From positions 1 through 20,322 of the forward strand of contig JALOPD010000038.1 in NCBI GenBank assembly GCA_025454075.1: a stretch of DNA of 20,322 nt. The letters are read 5' to 3'. The notes below the pieces were generated by a model. The model had not been told where the DNA came from, ran no database searches, and worked only from the letters and a program-made list of their open reading frames with translations. Below are positions 6,361-14,592 of the stretch, piece by piece. The translations under genes and the position numbers were made by a program. Position 1 is the first letter of the stretch. Every line of letters begins with the position of its first letter. Origin of the DNA: Desulfobacterales bacterium (GTDB taxonomy: Bacteria; Desulfobacterota; Desulfobacteria; Desulfobacterales; UBA2174_A).

Positions 6361-7530
6361 GTGAAGCAAAAGCGGGTGATCCTGATCGCTTTCCTGGCGC
6401 TGCTGCTGGGCGCGGGGGCGCTCGTGTACTGGGGTCAGTACAACCGGCGCAGCGCCGAGCTTTACTACTCGGGGACCATCGAGGCCACCCAATCCAACCT
6501 CGCCTTCCAGGTGAGCGGCCGGGTGCAGGAGGTCCTGACCGACGAGGGCCGGATGGCCCAGAAGGGCGAGGTGCTCGCCGCCCTAGACCGTCGCGAGTTC
6601 GCGGCGCTGCGCGACCAGGCCCAGGCCAACCTGCAGCGCGCCGAACAGAACCTGCGGCAGCTCGAGACCGTGCTGGAGGTCAGCCGCCAAGTGCTGCCGG
6701 CCGAAGTCGACCGCGCGGCGGCCGCCGTGGGGGCGCTGCAGGCCCAGGTGAGAGAGGCCGAGTCCGGCTACCGGTTGCAGGAGGTGGAACGGGCACGCCT
6801 GGCGGCCGAGTCGAGCCGAGTGACGCTGGACAACGCGCGCAAGGACAAGGAGCGCTACGACGAGCTGTTCCGCAAAGGGGTGGTGGCCGAAAGGGCCCGG
6901 GACAACTTCAACCTGCAGTTCGAGACCGCCCTCAAGGAGAACCAGCGCGCGGTCGAAGCCTACAAGCTCTCCAAGGAGGGGTTCCGCCGCGAGGAGATCG
7001 ACACCGCGCGCTCGCGCCTGGCCGAAGGCCGGGCCACGCTTCGCCTCGCCGAGAGCAACCTCAAGAAAATCGAGGCGGCCGAACAAGATGTCGCAGCGGC
7101 GCGGGCTCAGGTGGCTGCCGCCACAGCCGCCTTGGACGTAGCCCAGATCCAGCTGGGTCACACCGAACTCAAGGCCCCGTACACCGGCATCGTCCTCAGC
7201 CGCAACGTGGAGCCCGGGGAGGTGGTTACGCCCAGCCAGGAGGTGCTTACCATCTCCGACCTCTCCCGGGTGGACCTGAAGGTGTTCGTGGAGGAGACCG
7301 AGATCGGTAAAATTGCGCCCGGCCGGGCGGTGGACGTGAAAATCGACACCTTCCCGGACAAGACCTACCCCGGCCGGGTCGCCTACGTTTCGCCCCAGGC
7401 CGAGTTCACGCCCAAGATCATCCAGACCCACAAGGAACGGGTCAAGCTCGTTTACCTGGTGAAGGTCTCCGTCCCGAACCCGGACTTCGAGCTCAAATCC
7501 GGGATGCCTGCCGATGCCTGGTTCCGCTGA
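6361..7530 (+). CDS. HlyD-family membrane-fusion protein (YbhG-like)
   Basis: Periplasmic adaptor of an ABC-2 exporter, anchored in the inner membrane and linking the pump to an outer-membrane channel. The 389 residues show a single N-terminal membrane segment (about 5-24), then the first half of the lipoyl/beta-hairpin domain (YYSGTIEATQSNLAFQVSGRV, about 36-56). A long alanine-, glutamate- and arginine-rich alpha-helical hairpin (about 75-255) follows, then the closing lipoyl half (LGHTELKAPYTGIVLSR) and a beta-barrel ending KSGMPADAWFR. The start is GTG with GGGGAGG six bases upstream. It is the first gene of a five-gene run and its end overlaps the next start by 17 bases. The order adaptor, ATPase(s), two permeases matches E. 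coli ybhGFSR, so multidrug or cation export is a family-based guess. Confidence 0.9.
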   Translation: MKQKRVILIAFLALLLGAGALVYWGQYNRRSAELYYSGTIEATQSNLAFQVSGRVQEVLTDEGRMAQKGEVLAALDRREFAALRDQAQANLQRAEQNLRQLETVLEVSRQVLPAEVDRAAAAVGALQAQVREAESGYRLQEVERARLAAESSRVTLDNARKDKERYDELFRKGVVAERARDNFNLQFETALKENQRAVEAYKLSKEGFRREEIDTARSRLAEGRATLRLAESNLKKIEAAEQDVAAARAQVAAATAALDVAQIQLGHTELKAPYTGIVLSRNVEPGEVVTPSQEVLTISDLSRVDLKVFVEETEIGKIAPGRAVDVKIDTFPDKTYPGRVAYVSPQAEFTPKIIQTHKERVKLVYLVKVSVPNPDFELKSGMPADAWFR

Positions 7531-8308
7531 CCGCCGCACGGCCGAAGGCGACCCCCCGGCCGGGATGATCGTTGCGGCGGGGGTCCGCCGGAGCTTCGGC
7601 GCGCTCGCGGCGGTATCCGATGTGTCCTTCCGCCTGCCCGCGGGCCGCATCGTCGGCCTGGTGGGCTCCGACGGCGCCGGCAAAACCACCTTGCTGCGCA
7701 TGATCGCCACCCTGCTCTCCCCCGATGCCGGCACCCTGACGGTGGCCGGCCGCGACGTGGTCCGGGAGCGCGCCGCCGTCAAGGAGATGATCGGCTACAT
7801 GCCCCAGCGCTTCGGCCTCTACCAGGACCTCACGGTGGCCGAGAACTTCGATTTCTTCATGGACATCTACGGCATCACCGGCGAGGAACGCCGCCGCCGG
7901 CGCGGGCGTTACCTCGGGTTCTCCAACCTGCTGCCGTTCACGGACCGCCGCGCCGGGGACCTCTCCGGCGGCATGAAGCAGAAGCTGGGGCTCGCCTGCG
8001 TGCTGGTGCACGAGCCGCAGGTGCTGATCCTGGATGAACCCACCAACGGCGTCGACCCGGTGTCGCGGCAGGAGTTCTGGCAGATCCTGGCGGAGATGAA
8101 GCAGGCGGGCATGACGATCCTCGTGTCGACGGCCTATCTCGACGAGGGCGAGCGCTGCGACCGGCTGCTGCTCATGCACAACGCGCGCATCCTCGCCGAC
8201 GCGGTGCCGGCCGAGGTCCGGGCGGGGTTCGCGAGCCTGGAGGAGGCCATGATTCAGCGCATCCGGGCCGTGGACGCGGAACTCACGGAGGATGCCTTTG
8301 GACGCTGA
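7514..8308 (+). CDS. ABC exporter ATPase 1 (YbhF N-half-like, no H-loop histidine)
   Basis: Nucleotide-binding subunit of the ABC-2 exporter, 264 residues. Visible motifs: Walker A GSDGAGKTT at 51-59, Q-loop Q98, canonical signature LSGGMKQ at 150-156, and Walker B LILDEP with D174 and E175. Where the catalytic H-loop histidine is expected the sequence reads VSTAYLDE, with alanine at 207. This matches the N-terminal ATPase domain of YbhF, here a separate gene. It should pair with ATPase 2, whose defects are complementary. The start at 7514 overlaps the fusion-protein gene by 17 bases; an internal ATG at 7565 (MIVAAGV) would remove a disordered-looking first 17 residues and is an alternative. 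Confidence 0.9.
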   Translation: MPGSADRRTAEGDPPAGMIVAAGVRRSFGALAAVSDVSFRLPAGRIVGLVGSDGAGKTTLLRMIATLLSPDAGTLTVAGRDVVRERAAVKEMIGYMPQRFGLYQDLTVAENFDFFMDIYGITGEERRRRRGRYLGFSNLLPFTDRRAGDLSGGMKQKLGLACVLVHEPQVLILDEPTNGVDPVSRQEFWQILAEMKQAGMTILVSTAYLDEGERCDRLLLMHNARILADAVPAEVRAGFASLEEAMIQRIRAVDAELTEDAFGR

Positions 8309-9044
8309 CGCCGTCGTCGTGACGGACCTGGTGAAGCGCTTCGGCCGGTTCACGGCCGTGGACCGCATCAGCTTCTCCGTGCGCACGGGCGAGATCTTCG
8401 GCTTCCTCGGGCCGAACGGCGCCGGCAAGTCCACCACCATCCGCATGCTCTGCGGCATCATTTCGCCCACCAGCGGCGCCGGCCGCGTGGCCGGCTTCGA
8501 TCTCTTTACCGAGCCCGAGCGCATCAAGCAGACCATCGGCTACATGTCCCAGAAGTTCTCGCTATATCCCGACCTGACGCCGTTTGAAAACATCCGCTTC
8601 TACCTCGGGATCTACAACGTGCCGGCCGAGCAGTGGCCGGAGCGCATCGAGTGGGTTTTCGGCGTGACGCGGCTATCCGCGGTGCGCGACCGGCTGACGC
8701 GCGAGCTTCCCCCGGGCTGGCGCCAGCGCCTGGCCCTGGGCTGCGCGCTGCTGCACCGGCCGCGGCTGCTCTTCCTGGACGAGCCCACCTCGGGGGTCGA
8801 CCCCATCACGCGGCGGCATTTCTGGGAGTTCATCCGCCGGCTCACCTCCGAGGGGGTGACCGTCTTCGTCACCACGCACTACATGGACGAGGCCCGGCAC
8901 TGCGGCCGGGTGGTGATGATCAACGCCGGCCGGATCGTGGCGAGCGGGCCGCCGGCCGAGATCGTGGCCCGCGTGCTGCCGGACCGGCCGGAGGCGGACC
9001 TGGGCGATGCCTTCGTGGCCCTGATGCAGCGGGAGGCGTCGTGA
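8292..9044 (+). CDS. ABC exporter ATPase 2 (YbhF C-half-like, degenerate signature)
   Basis: Second nucleotide-binding subunit of the same exporter, 250 residues. Walker A GPNGAGKST (40-48), Q-loop Q87, Walker B LFLDEP with D163 and E164, and H-loop H196 (TTHYMDE) are all intact. The signature loop, normally LSGGQ, is LPPGW (139-143). This is the reverse of ATPase 1, which has a good signature but no H-loop histidine. The two would form a heterodimer with one normal ATP site (ATPase 2 Walker motifs plus ATPase 1 signature) and one crippled site. The start overlaps ATPase 1 by 17 bases, and the stop overlaps the permease start as GTGA, suggesting tight translational coupling. Confidence 0.92.
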   Translation: MPLDADAVVVTDLVKRFGRFTAVDRISFSVRTGEIFGFLGPNGAGKSTTIRMLCGIISPTSGAGRVAGFDLFTEPERIKQTIGYMSQKFSLYPDLTPFENIRFYLGIYNVPAEQWPERIEWVFGVTRLSAVRDRLTRELPPGWRQRLALGCALLHRPRLLFLDEPTSGVDPITRRHFWEFIRRLTSEGVTVFVTTHYMDEARHCGRVVMINAGRIVASGPPAEIVARVLPDRPEADLGDAFVALMQREAS

Positions 9045-10174
9045 ACGCCCGCAGGGTCCAGGCCATTGCGCGCAAGGAGTACTACCACCTGATCCGGGAC
9101 TTTCGCAGCCTCTACCTGGCCTTCATCATCCCGATGCTCCTGATCCTGCTTTTCGGCTACGCGCTCAGCCTGGACGTGGATCACATCCCCACAGCGGTGG
9201 TCGACCACGACCGAACGCCGGAGAGCCGTGATTTCCTCCGGGGGCTGGGCGCCTCGGTCTACTTCGATGTGGTCGCCCACCCGCCCACCACGGCCGCGCT
9301 CACGGACCGTCTGGACCGCAACCAGGCCGTCCTCGGCATCGTCATCCCGCCCGGCTGGAGCGCCGACCTCAAGGCCGGCCGCAAAAGCGCGCTGCAGATC
9401 GTAATCGACGGCAGCGACCCCAACACCGCCGGCAACACCCGGGCGTTCATCACGGCCTTCATCGCCCAGGCGAACGAGCGCCGCCTGCTCGACTTTCTGA
9501 ATCGCCAGGGACGGGAACGGATCCGGCCGCCGGTCGAAGGCCGCATCCGCGTCTGGTTCAACGAGGATCTGGAAAGCCGCAACTTCATCGTCCCCGGCAT
9601 CATCGCCGTCATCATCATGATCGTGGGGGCGCTTCTGACCTCGATGGTGATCGCCCGCGAATATGAGAACGGCACCCTGGAGACCCTCCGAGCCCTGCCC
9701 GTGGGGGCGGGGGAGTTTTTCCTGGGAAAGGCGACCCCCTACTTCTTCATCACGCTTGTCGACGTGCTCGTGGCGATCCTCATGGGCCAGCTGCTCTTCG
9801 GCGTGGTCATGAAGGCGAGCTTCTGGCTGATGATCCTCGCTTCCGCCGTCTACATCCTGGTGGCGTTGAGCATCGGCCTGCTGATTTCCGTCAAGACCCA
9901 ATCCCAGCTCGTGGCCAACCAGCTGGCGGTGCTGGTCACTTACCTGCCCTCGCTGCTGCTGTCCGATTTCGTGTTTCCCCAGCAGAACATGCCGGTCGTG
10001 CTCAAGGCCGTATCCCGGCTCGTGCCCGCCACCTATTACATCGATATCCTGAACGGCCTCTACCTGCGGAACCTTTCGTTCCTGCAGCTCTGGCCGAGCT
10101 TCCTGGTGCTCGTCGTCATGGCGGCGCTGCTTTCGTCCCTCAACCTCCGGGCGTTGAAAAAGGAGGGGCTGTGA
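9041..10174 (+). CDS. ABC-2 type permease 1 (YbhS-like)
   Basis: Membrane subunit of the exporter, 377 residues. The layout is that of ABC-2 permeases: one N-terminal membrane helix (about 24-42), a large extracytoplasmic domain (about 45-180), then five hydrophobic segments near 182-204, 232-255, 262-284, 292-312 and 347-367. The conserved junction FIVPGIIAVII followed by AREYENGTLETLRALP (205-220) is the family signature at the coupling helix. The real start is GTG at 9041, overlapping the previous stop by four bases with GGGAGG just upstream; the open frame extending back to 8633 is only an antisense-free shadow of ATPase 2. It is followed after one base by permease 2. Confidence 0.92.
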   Translation: MNARRVQAIARKEYYHLIRDFRSLYLAFIIPMLLILLFGYALSLDVDHIPTAVVDHDRTPESRDFLRGLGASVYFDVVAHPPTTAALTDRLDRNQAVLGIVIPPGWSADLKAGRKSALQIVIDGSDPNTAGNTRAFITAFIAQANERRLLDFLNRQGRERIRPPVEGRIRVWFNEDLESRNFIVPGIIAVIIMIVGALLTSMVIAREYENGTLETLRALPVGAGEFFLGKATPYFFITLVDVLVAILMGQLLFGVVMKASFWLMILASAVYILVALSIGLLISVKTQSQLVANQLAVLVTYLPSLLLSDFVFPQQNMPVVLKAVSRLVPATYYIDILNGLYLRNLSFLQLWPSFLVLVVMAALLSSLNLRALKKEGL

Positions 10175-10175
10175 C

Positions 10176-11297
10176 ATGAACTGGCCGCGCGTGCGCGAGC
10201 TGGTGCGCAAGGAGTTCATCCAGCTTTTCCGTGACCGCAAGAACCGGCCGCTGCTGGTGATCGCGCCCCTGGTCCAGATGATCCTCTTCGGCTACGTGGT
10301 CACCACCGACGTGCGCGACATCACGGTGGCGGTCATCGACCCGTCGCGCACGCCGGACAGCCGGCGGCTTATCGACGCCTTCGACGGCAACCCCACCTTT
10401 CGCGTCACCCATGTCCTCCAGGACCCGAAGGAGCTGGACCGCCTGCTGCTGCGGCGCGCCGTGGACATCGGCCTGCAGATCCCGTCGGACTTCAGCGCGC
10501 GGGTCCGCCGGGGCGAGACGGCCGAGGTGCAGGTCCTGGTCGACGGCAGCATGAGCAACATGGCGGCCGTCCGGATCGCTTACAGCGTGAGCGTGCTCGA
10601 CACCTTCAACTCCCAGCTGCTGCGGGAGCTGAACCGACGGCGCCTCGACTTCGGCGAGATCGACGGCCGCATCCGCACCTGGTACAACCCCAACCTGGAC
10701 AGCCAGTACTACTACGTGCCGGGCATCGTCGCCTTCCTGGTCATGCTGCTCTCGCTGCTCTTCACCTCCATGGCCGTGGTGCGGGAGAAGGAGGCCGGGA
10801 CCATGGAGCAGCTGATCGTGACCCCCCTCAAGGCGACCGAGTTCATCCTCGGCAAGACCATTCCCTTCATCCTCATCGCCCAGGCCCAGATGGTGATGGT
10901 GATCCTTTTCGCCCGGCTGTGGTTCCAAATACCGATGGCGGGCAGCGCGTTTCTGCTGCTGGCGGCAAGCTCCGTCTTCCTGCTGAGCACCCTCGGCATC
11001 GGGCTTCTGATCTCCACCGTCTCCCGGACCCAGCAGCAGGCCATGATGACCAACTTCTTTTTCATCCTGCCGTTCTTCATGCTGAGCGGGTTCGTCTTCC
11101 CCATCGCCAACATGCCCGTCGTCGTGCAGTGGCTGACCCACTTGAACCCCTTGAATCATTTCCTGGTCATCATCCGGGGCATCTTCCTCAAGGGCACCGG
11201 ATTTACGATTTTGTGGCCGCAGTTCCTGGAGCTGGCCGTGCTCGGCGGGTTCGTTTTTGCCGTCGCGGTCCGGCGATTCCGGAAACGCATCGATTAG
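10176..11297 (+). CDS. ABC-2 type permease 2 (YbhR-like)
   Basis: Second membrane subunit of the exporter, 373 residues, with the same plan as permease 1: an N-terminal helix (about 25-42), an extracytoplasmic domain to about 172, and a membrane block opening with YYYVPGIVAFLVMLLSLLF then VREKEAGTMEQLIVTPLK at the coupling helix. FILPFFMLSGFVFPIANMP is the typical ABC-2 re-entrant region. The start has AGGAGG about ten bases upstream inside the end of permease 1, and only one base separates the genes. The stop codon TAG lies inside a perfect 18-bp inverted repeat that closes the operon. Family membership is firm; the cargo is unknown. Confidence 0.93.
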   Translation: MNWPRVRELVRKEFIQLFRDRKNRPLLVIAPLVQMILFGYVVTTDVRDITVAVIDPSRTPDSRRLIDAFDGNPTFRVTHVLQDPKELDRLLLRRAVDIGLQIPSDFSARVRRGETAEVQVLVDGSMSNMAAVRIAYSVSVLDTFNSQLLRELNRRRLDFGEIDGRIRTWYNPNLDSQYYYVPGIVAFLVMLLSLLFTSMAVVREKEAGTMEQLIVTPLKATEFILGKTIPFILIAQAQMVMVILFARLWFQIPMAGSAFLLLAASSVFLLSTLGIGLLISTVSRTQQQAMMTNFFFILPFFMLSGFVFPIANMPVVVQWLTHLNPLNHFLVIIRGIFLKGTGFTILWPQFLELAVLGGFVFAVAVRRFRKRID

Positions 11298-11332
11298 GAA
11301 TCGGCGGCGCCCGGGGCGCCGCCGATTCCTAA
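11294..11332 (+). terminator. Perfect 18-bp stem-loop closing the first exporter operon
   Basis: Arms TTAGGAATCGGCGGCGCC (11294-11311) and GGCGCCGCCGATTCCTAA (11315-11332) with a three-base loop CGG. The permease 2 stop codon sits in the left arm. There is no proper T-run (AAATGGAG follows), so it may act as a transcript 3'-end stabiliser or a bidirectional barrier rather than a classic intrinsic terminator. Confidence 0.65.
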
Positions 11333-11353
11333 ATGGAGTTAATATTTATGGGT

Positions 11354-11378
11354 GTGGGAGCGGCTTTCCAGCCGCGAT
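11354..11378 (+). repeat. REP-like element (GTGG-type head plus hairpin)
   Basis: GTGGGAG is followed by GCGGCT-TTCC-AGCCGC, a 6-bp stem with a 4-base loop (11360-11375). A short conserved head plus a small GC hairpin is the structure of bacterial repetitive extragenic palindromes mobilised by REP-associated tyrosine transposases. A partial inverted match (GCTGGAAGCCGC, 11460-11471) lies about 90 bases away. Whether it is repeated in this genome cannot be told from one window. Confidence 0.45.
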
Positions 11379-11535
11379 TCGGCCGCTTCATGGTCCGGCA
11401 AGCGGTGCGGGCGGGCCTGTCGGATGTCGATTTCCCGCAGTTTGTGATATACATGAACTGCTGGAAGCCGCCGCGTGAAACCATCGTGCGGATGCAGCGA
11501 ACGTGGACGGTGCCGAACGTCGAGACGGTGATCGC

Positions 11536-12753
11536 ATGGTCGATCTGGAACTGGAAAAACTTCGCATTGAAAAATCCGCCTCGCGGCCGAAACGCCGGAA
11601 ACGGAAGCGTCTCGCGTGGGGGCTCCTGATCGCGGTCGCGGCCGGCGCGTCCGTCGTGCTCTACCATCAGGGGTGGCTCACCCCGGCGGTGCCGGTCCAG
11701 GCGGCCGTCGTGCAGACCCTCTACCCGTCCCAGACCTTCACCCTGCTGAATGCCAGCGGCTACGTGGTGGCCGACCGAAAATCGGCCGTGGCTTCCAAGG
11801 TGACCGGACGGCTGGTGTTCCTGGGCGTCGAAGAGGGCAGCCGGGTCAAGGAGGGGCAGATCATCGCCCGGCTGGAGAGCCGGGACTCCGCGGCGGCGCG
11901 GGACCGGGCGGCCCAGAACGTCACGGTCGCCCGCTACCAGCTGGAACAGGCCCAGGCCGAGCTGGCCAACGCCGCCCTGGACTACGAGCGCAAGAAGAAC
12001 CTGGTCGAGCGGGGCACGATCGCGCGTTCCGCCTTCGACACGGCCGAGGCCCGCTACCGCTCCGCCCGGGCCTCCGTCGAGGCGCTGACCGCCGCGCTGC
12101 GGGCGGCCCAGGCGGCTCTGGAAGAGGCCGGTGTGCTGCTCGACTACGCCAACATCCGCGCGCCCTTCGATGCCGTGGTGCTCACCAAGAACGCCGACAT
12201 CGGCGACATCGTCACCCCGCTGGCGGCCACAGCCGACGCCAAGGCCGCCGTGGTCACCATCGCCGACATGAACTCGCTTTTGGCGGAGGTGGACGTCTCC
12301 GAGTCGAACATTGCGCAGGTCAAGGTGGGGCAGCCCTGCGAGATCCGCCTGGACGCCCTTGCCGACACCCGCTTCCCGGCCAGGGTGCACATGATCCTGC
12401 CGACGGCCGACCGCAGCAAGGCCTCCATCACGGTGAAAGTCGCCTTCGTCGAACGCGACCCGCGCGTGCTGCCCGAAATGAGCGCCAAGGTGGCCTTCCT
12501 TTCCCGTGAGCCCGCCGCCGACGAAAACACGCCCTTTCGGGCGGCGCCCGCGGCGGCGCTGACCCCGCGCAACGGCCGGCAAATCATCTTTCTCATCGAG
12601 GCCGACCACGTCCGGGAGGTCGCCGTGGAGACCGGCCGCCGGTTCGGGGAGATGGTGGAACTGCGGGACGGGCCGCCGGCCGGCAGCCGCATCGCCACAG
12701 CCCCCCTGGACCGGTTGAAGGACGGCACCCGGGTCTCGACCCCCAAGCAGTGA
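11536..12753 (+). CDS. MacA/DevB-like periplasmic adaptor of the second exporter
   Basis: Membrane-fusion protein for a MacB-type ABC transporter, 405 residues from the ATG at 11536. A very basic cytoplasmic stretch (RPKRRKRKR, about 17-25) precedes one membrane helix (about 27-44). Then come the lipoyl half-domain (ASGYVVADRKSAVASKVTGR), an alpha-helical hairpin (about 110-200), the second lipoyl half (LLDYANIRAPFDAVVLTKNADIG, in two parts), a beta-barrel and a membrane-proximal domain. The frame is open to a GTG at 11503, which adds 11 residues; neither start has a strong ribosome-binding site, so the start is uncertain. The stop overlaps or abuts the ATPase start. Its C-terminus matches adaptors of lipid, antibiotic or toxin exporters; cargo is not predictable. 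Confidence 0.88.
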   Translation: MVDLELEKLRIEKSASRPKRRKRKRLAWGLLIAVAAGASVVLYHQGWLTPAVPVQAAVVQTLYPSQTFTLLNASGYVVADRKSAVASKVTGRLVFLGVEEGSRVKEGQIIARLESRDSAAARDRAAQNVTVARYQLEQAQAELANAALDYERKKNLVERGTIARSAFDTAEARYRSARASVEALTAALRAAQAALEEAGVLLDYANIRAPFDAVVLTKNADIGDIVTPLAATADAKAAVVTIADMNSLLAEVDVSESNIAQVKVGQPCEIRLDALADTRFPARVHMILPTADRSKASITVKVAFVERDPRVLPEMSAKVAFLSREPAADENTPFRAAPAAALTPRNGRQIIFLIEADHVREVAVETGRRFGEMVELRDGPPAGSRIATAPLDRLKDGTRVSTPKQ

Positions 12754-12755
12754 CC

Positions 12756-13472
12756 ATGATGAACCCTGCCCCGATCATCGTCGACATCCGCCACGTCAGC
12801 AAGTCCTACCGTCGGGGAAACCAGGTCATTCCGGTGCTGGAGGACATTTCGCTCGCCATCGCCGCCGGGGAGTTTCTGGCCCTCATGGGGCCGTCGGGTT
12901 CCGGCAAGAGCACGCTGCTGAACCTCATTGCGGGATTAGACCGCGCGGACGCCGGCGCGATTACCGTCGGGGGGACCGACATCGGCGCGCTTTCCGAAAC
13001 CGAGCTCGCCGCCTGGCGCGCCGCCCACGTCGGCTTCATTTTCCAATTCTACAACCTCATCCCGGTGCTGACGGCCTTCGAGAACGTCGAGCTGCCGCTC
13101 GTGCTGACCGATCTCACCCGCCGGCAGCGCCGGGAGCACGTGCGGACCGTGCTGCGGCTGGTCGGCCTCGAGGACCGCATGGACCACTCCCCGCGGCAGC
13201 TCTCCGGCGGCCAGCAGCAACGGGTGGCCATTGCGCGCGCCCTGGTCGCGGACCCGACCCTACTCGTGGCCGACGAGCCCACAGGCGACCTCGACCGCGT
13301 CTCGGCCGAGGACCTGCTGGTGCTCATGGGGCGGCTGTGCAGCGAGCTGGGCAAGACCATCATCATGGTGACCCACGACCCGCGGGCGGCCCGGCGGGCG
13401 CACCGCTTGAGGCACCTGGACAAGGGCGTTCTCACCGATGTTCTGGAAACTCCTCTACCGGAATGCGTTTAG
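12756..13472 (+). CDS. MacB/LolD-type ABC transporter ATPase
   Basis: Energising subunit for the two FtsX-type permeases that follow; 238 residues from ATG 12756 (a GTG at 12750, overlapping the previous TGA, would add two). All catalytic motifs are canonical: Walker A GPSGSGKST (45-53), Q-loop Q97, signature LSGGQQQR (149-156), Walker B LLVADEP with D173 and E174, and H-loop H207 in VTHDPRAA. The stretch FYNLIPVLTAFENVELP after the Q-loop is typical of the LolD/MacB/FtsE group, whose members drive mechanotransmission rather than substrate movement through the membrane domain. It overlaps the first permease by 35 bases. Confidence 0.93.
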   Translation: MMNPAPIIVDIRHVSKSYRRGNQVIPVLEDISLAIAAGEFLALMGPSGSGKSTLLNLIAGLDRADAGAITVGGTDIGALSETELAAWRAAHVGFIFQFYNLIPVLTAFENVELPLVLTDLTRRQRREHVRTVLRLVGLEDRMDHSPRQLSGGQQQRVAIARALVADPTLLVADEPTGDLDRVSAEDLLVLMGRLCSELGKTIIMVTHDPRAARRAHRLRHLDKGVLTDVLETPLPECV

Positions 13473-14592
13473 GCACAAGCTGCGCGCTCTGCTGACCGTG
13501 GTCGGCGTCGCCGTGGCGGTGCTGGCCTTCGGCCTGCTGAGCACGCTCGTGGACGCGTGGTACGCCGGCGTCTCGGCGGCCGCCGCCAACCGGCTGGTCA
13601 TCCGGCACGCCATATCCCTCACCTTCTCTCTGCCCATCGCCTATATGGAAAAGATCCGTGCGGTCGACGGCGTCAAGGCCGTCTCCCACATGACCTGGTT
13701 CGGCGGCGTGTACATCGACCGCAAGAATTTCTTCGCGAACTTTGCCGTGGAGCCCAGGAGCTTCCTGGACCTGTACCCGGAGTTCGTCCTGCCCGAAGAC
13801 CAGAGGTCGGGCTTTCTCAAGGACCGCCGGGGCTGCGTGGCCGGCCGCGGGCTGGCCGAGCGCTTCGGCTGGAAAGTGGGCGACACCGTGCCCCTTCAGG
13901 GGACCATCTACCCCGGCGACTGGCCGATGACGCTGCGGGGGGTCTACCAGGGGCGCGACAAGAGCACCGACGAGAACCAGCTCTTTTTCCACTGGGACTA
14001 CCTGAACGAGCGGCTCAAGGAGCGCTTCCCCCGGCGGGCCAACCAGGCCGGCATCTTCGTGATCGAGATCGCCCATGCCGAGGAGGCACCGGCGGTGGCC
14101 GGGGCCGTGGACGCCGTTTTCAAGAACTCCCTGGCCGAGACTCTGACCGAGACCGAGCGCGCGTTTCAACTGGGGTTCGTGACCATGAGCGAGGCCATCC
14201 TCGCGGCCATCCGCCTGGTGTCGCTCCTCATCATCGGCATCATCATGGCCGTCGTCGCCAACACCATGATCATGTCGGTGCGCGAGCGCATGCACGAGTT
14301 CGCCGTCTTCAAGACGCTCGGCTACGGCGCCTTCCACCTGGCCGGCCTGATTCTGGGCGAGTCGCTGGTGATCTGCGCGGCCGGCGGGGCGCTCGGCATC
14401 GCCGGCACCTTTCCCGTCCTGAGGGTCCTCGCGGGGTACGTGGGGAACATTTTCCCGGTGCTGGACATCACCCCCACGACGCTCGGGCTGGACGTGCTGG
14501 CGGCGGTCCTGGTGGCGCTGGTCGCCGCGGCGTTCCCCATCCGCAAAGTGATCGCGGTGCGGATCGTCGACGCGCTGGGGCGGGTGGGGTGA
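13438..14592 (+). CDS. FtsX/MacB-family permease A
   Basis: Membrane subunit of the second exporter, 384 residues. An N-terminal membrane helix (about 15-38) is followed by a large periplasmic MacB-like domain (about 40-250) and three C-terminal helices making up the FtsX domain, starting near ILAAIRLVSLLIIGIIMAVV. MSVRERMHEFAVFKTLGYG, just after the second helix, is the conserved cytoplasmic coupling loop. The start lies inside the ATPase gene (35-base overlap), implying coupled translation. The last base of the stop is the first base of the next start (TGATG). With permease B it forms a heterodimer, as in LolC/LolE or the two-permease MacB relatives. Confidence 0.9.
   Translation: MFWKLLYRNAFRHKLRALLTVVGVAVAVLAFGLLSTLVDAWYAGVSAAAANRLVIRHAISLTFSLPIAYMEKIRAVDGVKAVSHMTWFGGVYIDRKNFFANFAVEPRSFLDLYPEFVLPEDQRSGFLKDRRGCVAGRGLAERFGWKVGDTVPLQGTIYPGDWPMTLRGVYQGRDKSTDENQLFFHWDYLNERLKERFPRRANQAGIFVIEIAHAEEAPAVAGAVDAVFKNSLAETLTETERAFQLGFVTMSEAILAAIRLVSLLIIGIIMAVVANTMIMSVRERMHEFAVFKTLGYGAFHLAGLILGESLVICAAGGALGIAGTFPVLRVLAGYVGNIFPVLDITPTTLGLDVLAAVLVALVAAAFPIRKVIAVRIVDALGRVG

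Noticed and set aside
5314..6492. 392-codon minus-strand open frame opposite the secreted protein
   Set aside because: Spans the exporter promoter and two real genes antisense; no ribosome-binding site or domain. The plus-strand frame has a signal peptide and good ribosome-binding site.
8879..10240. 453-codon minus-strand open frame opposite permease 1
   Set aside because: Histidine/aspartate/glutamate-rich translation is the antisense image of hydrophobic membrane segments.
11425..11456. Possible -10 (TATACA) upstream of the second exporter
   Set aside because: No acceptable -35 at 16-18 bases; left unannotated.
11333..11629. 98-codon plus-strand open frame at the start of the second exporter
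   Set aside because: Its beginning is the REP-like repeat and its end overlaps the adaptor gene in another frame; no ribosome-binding site.
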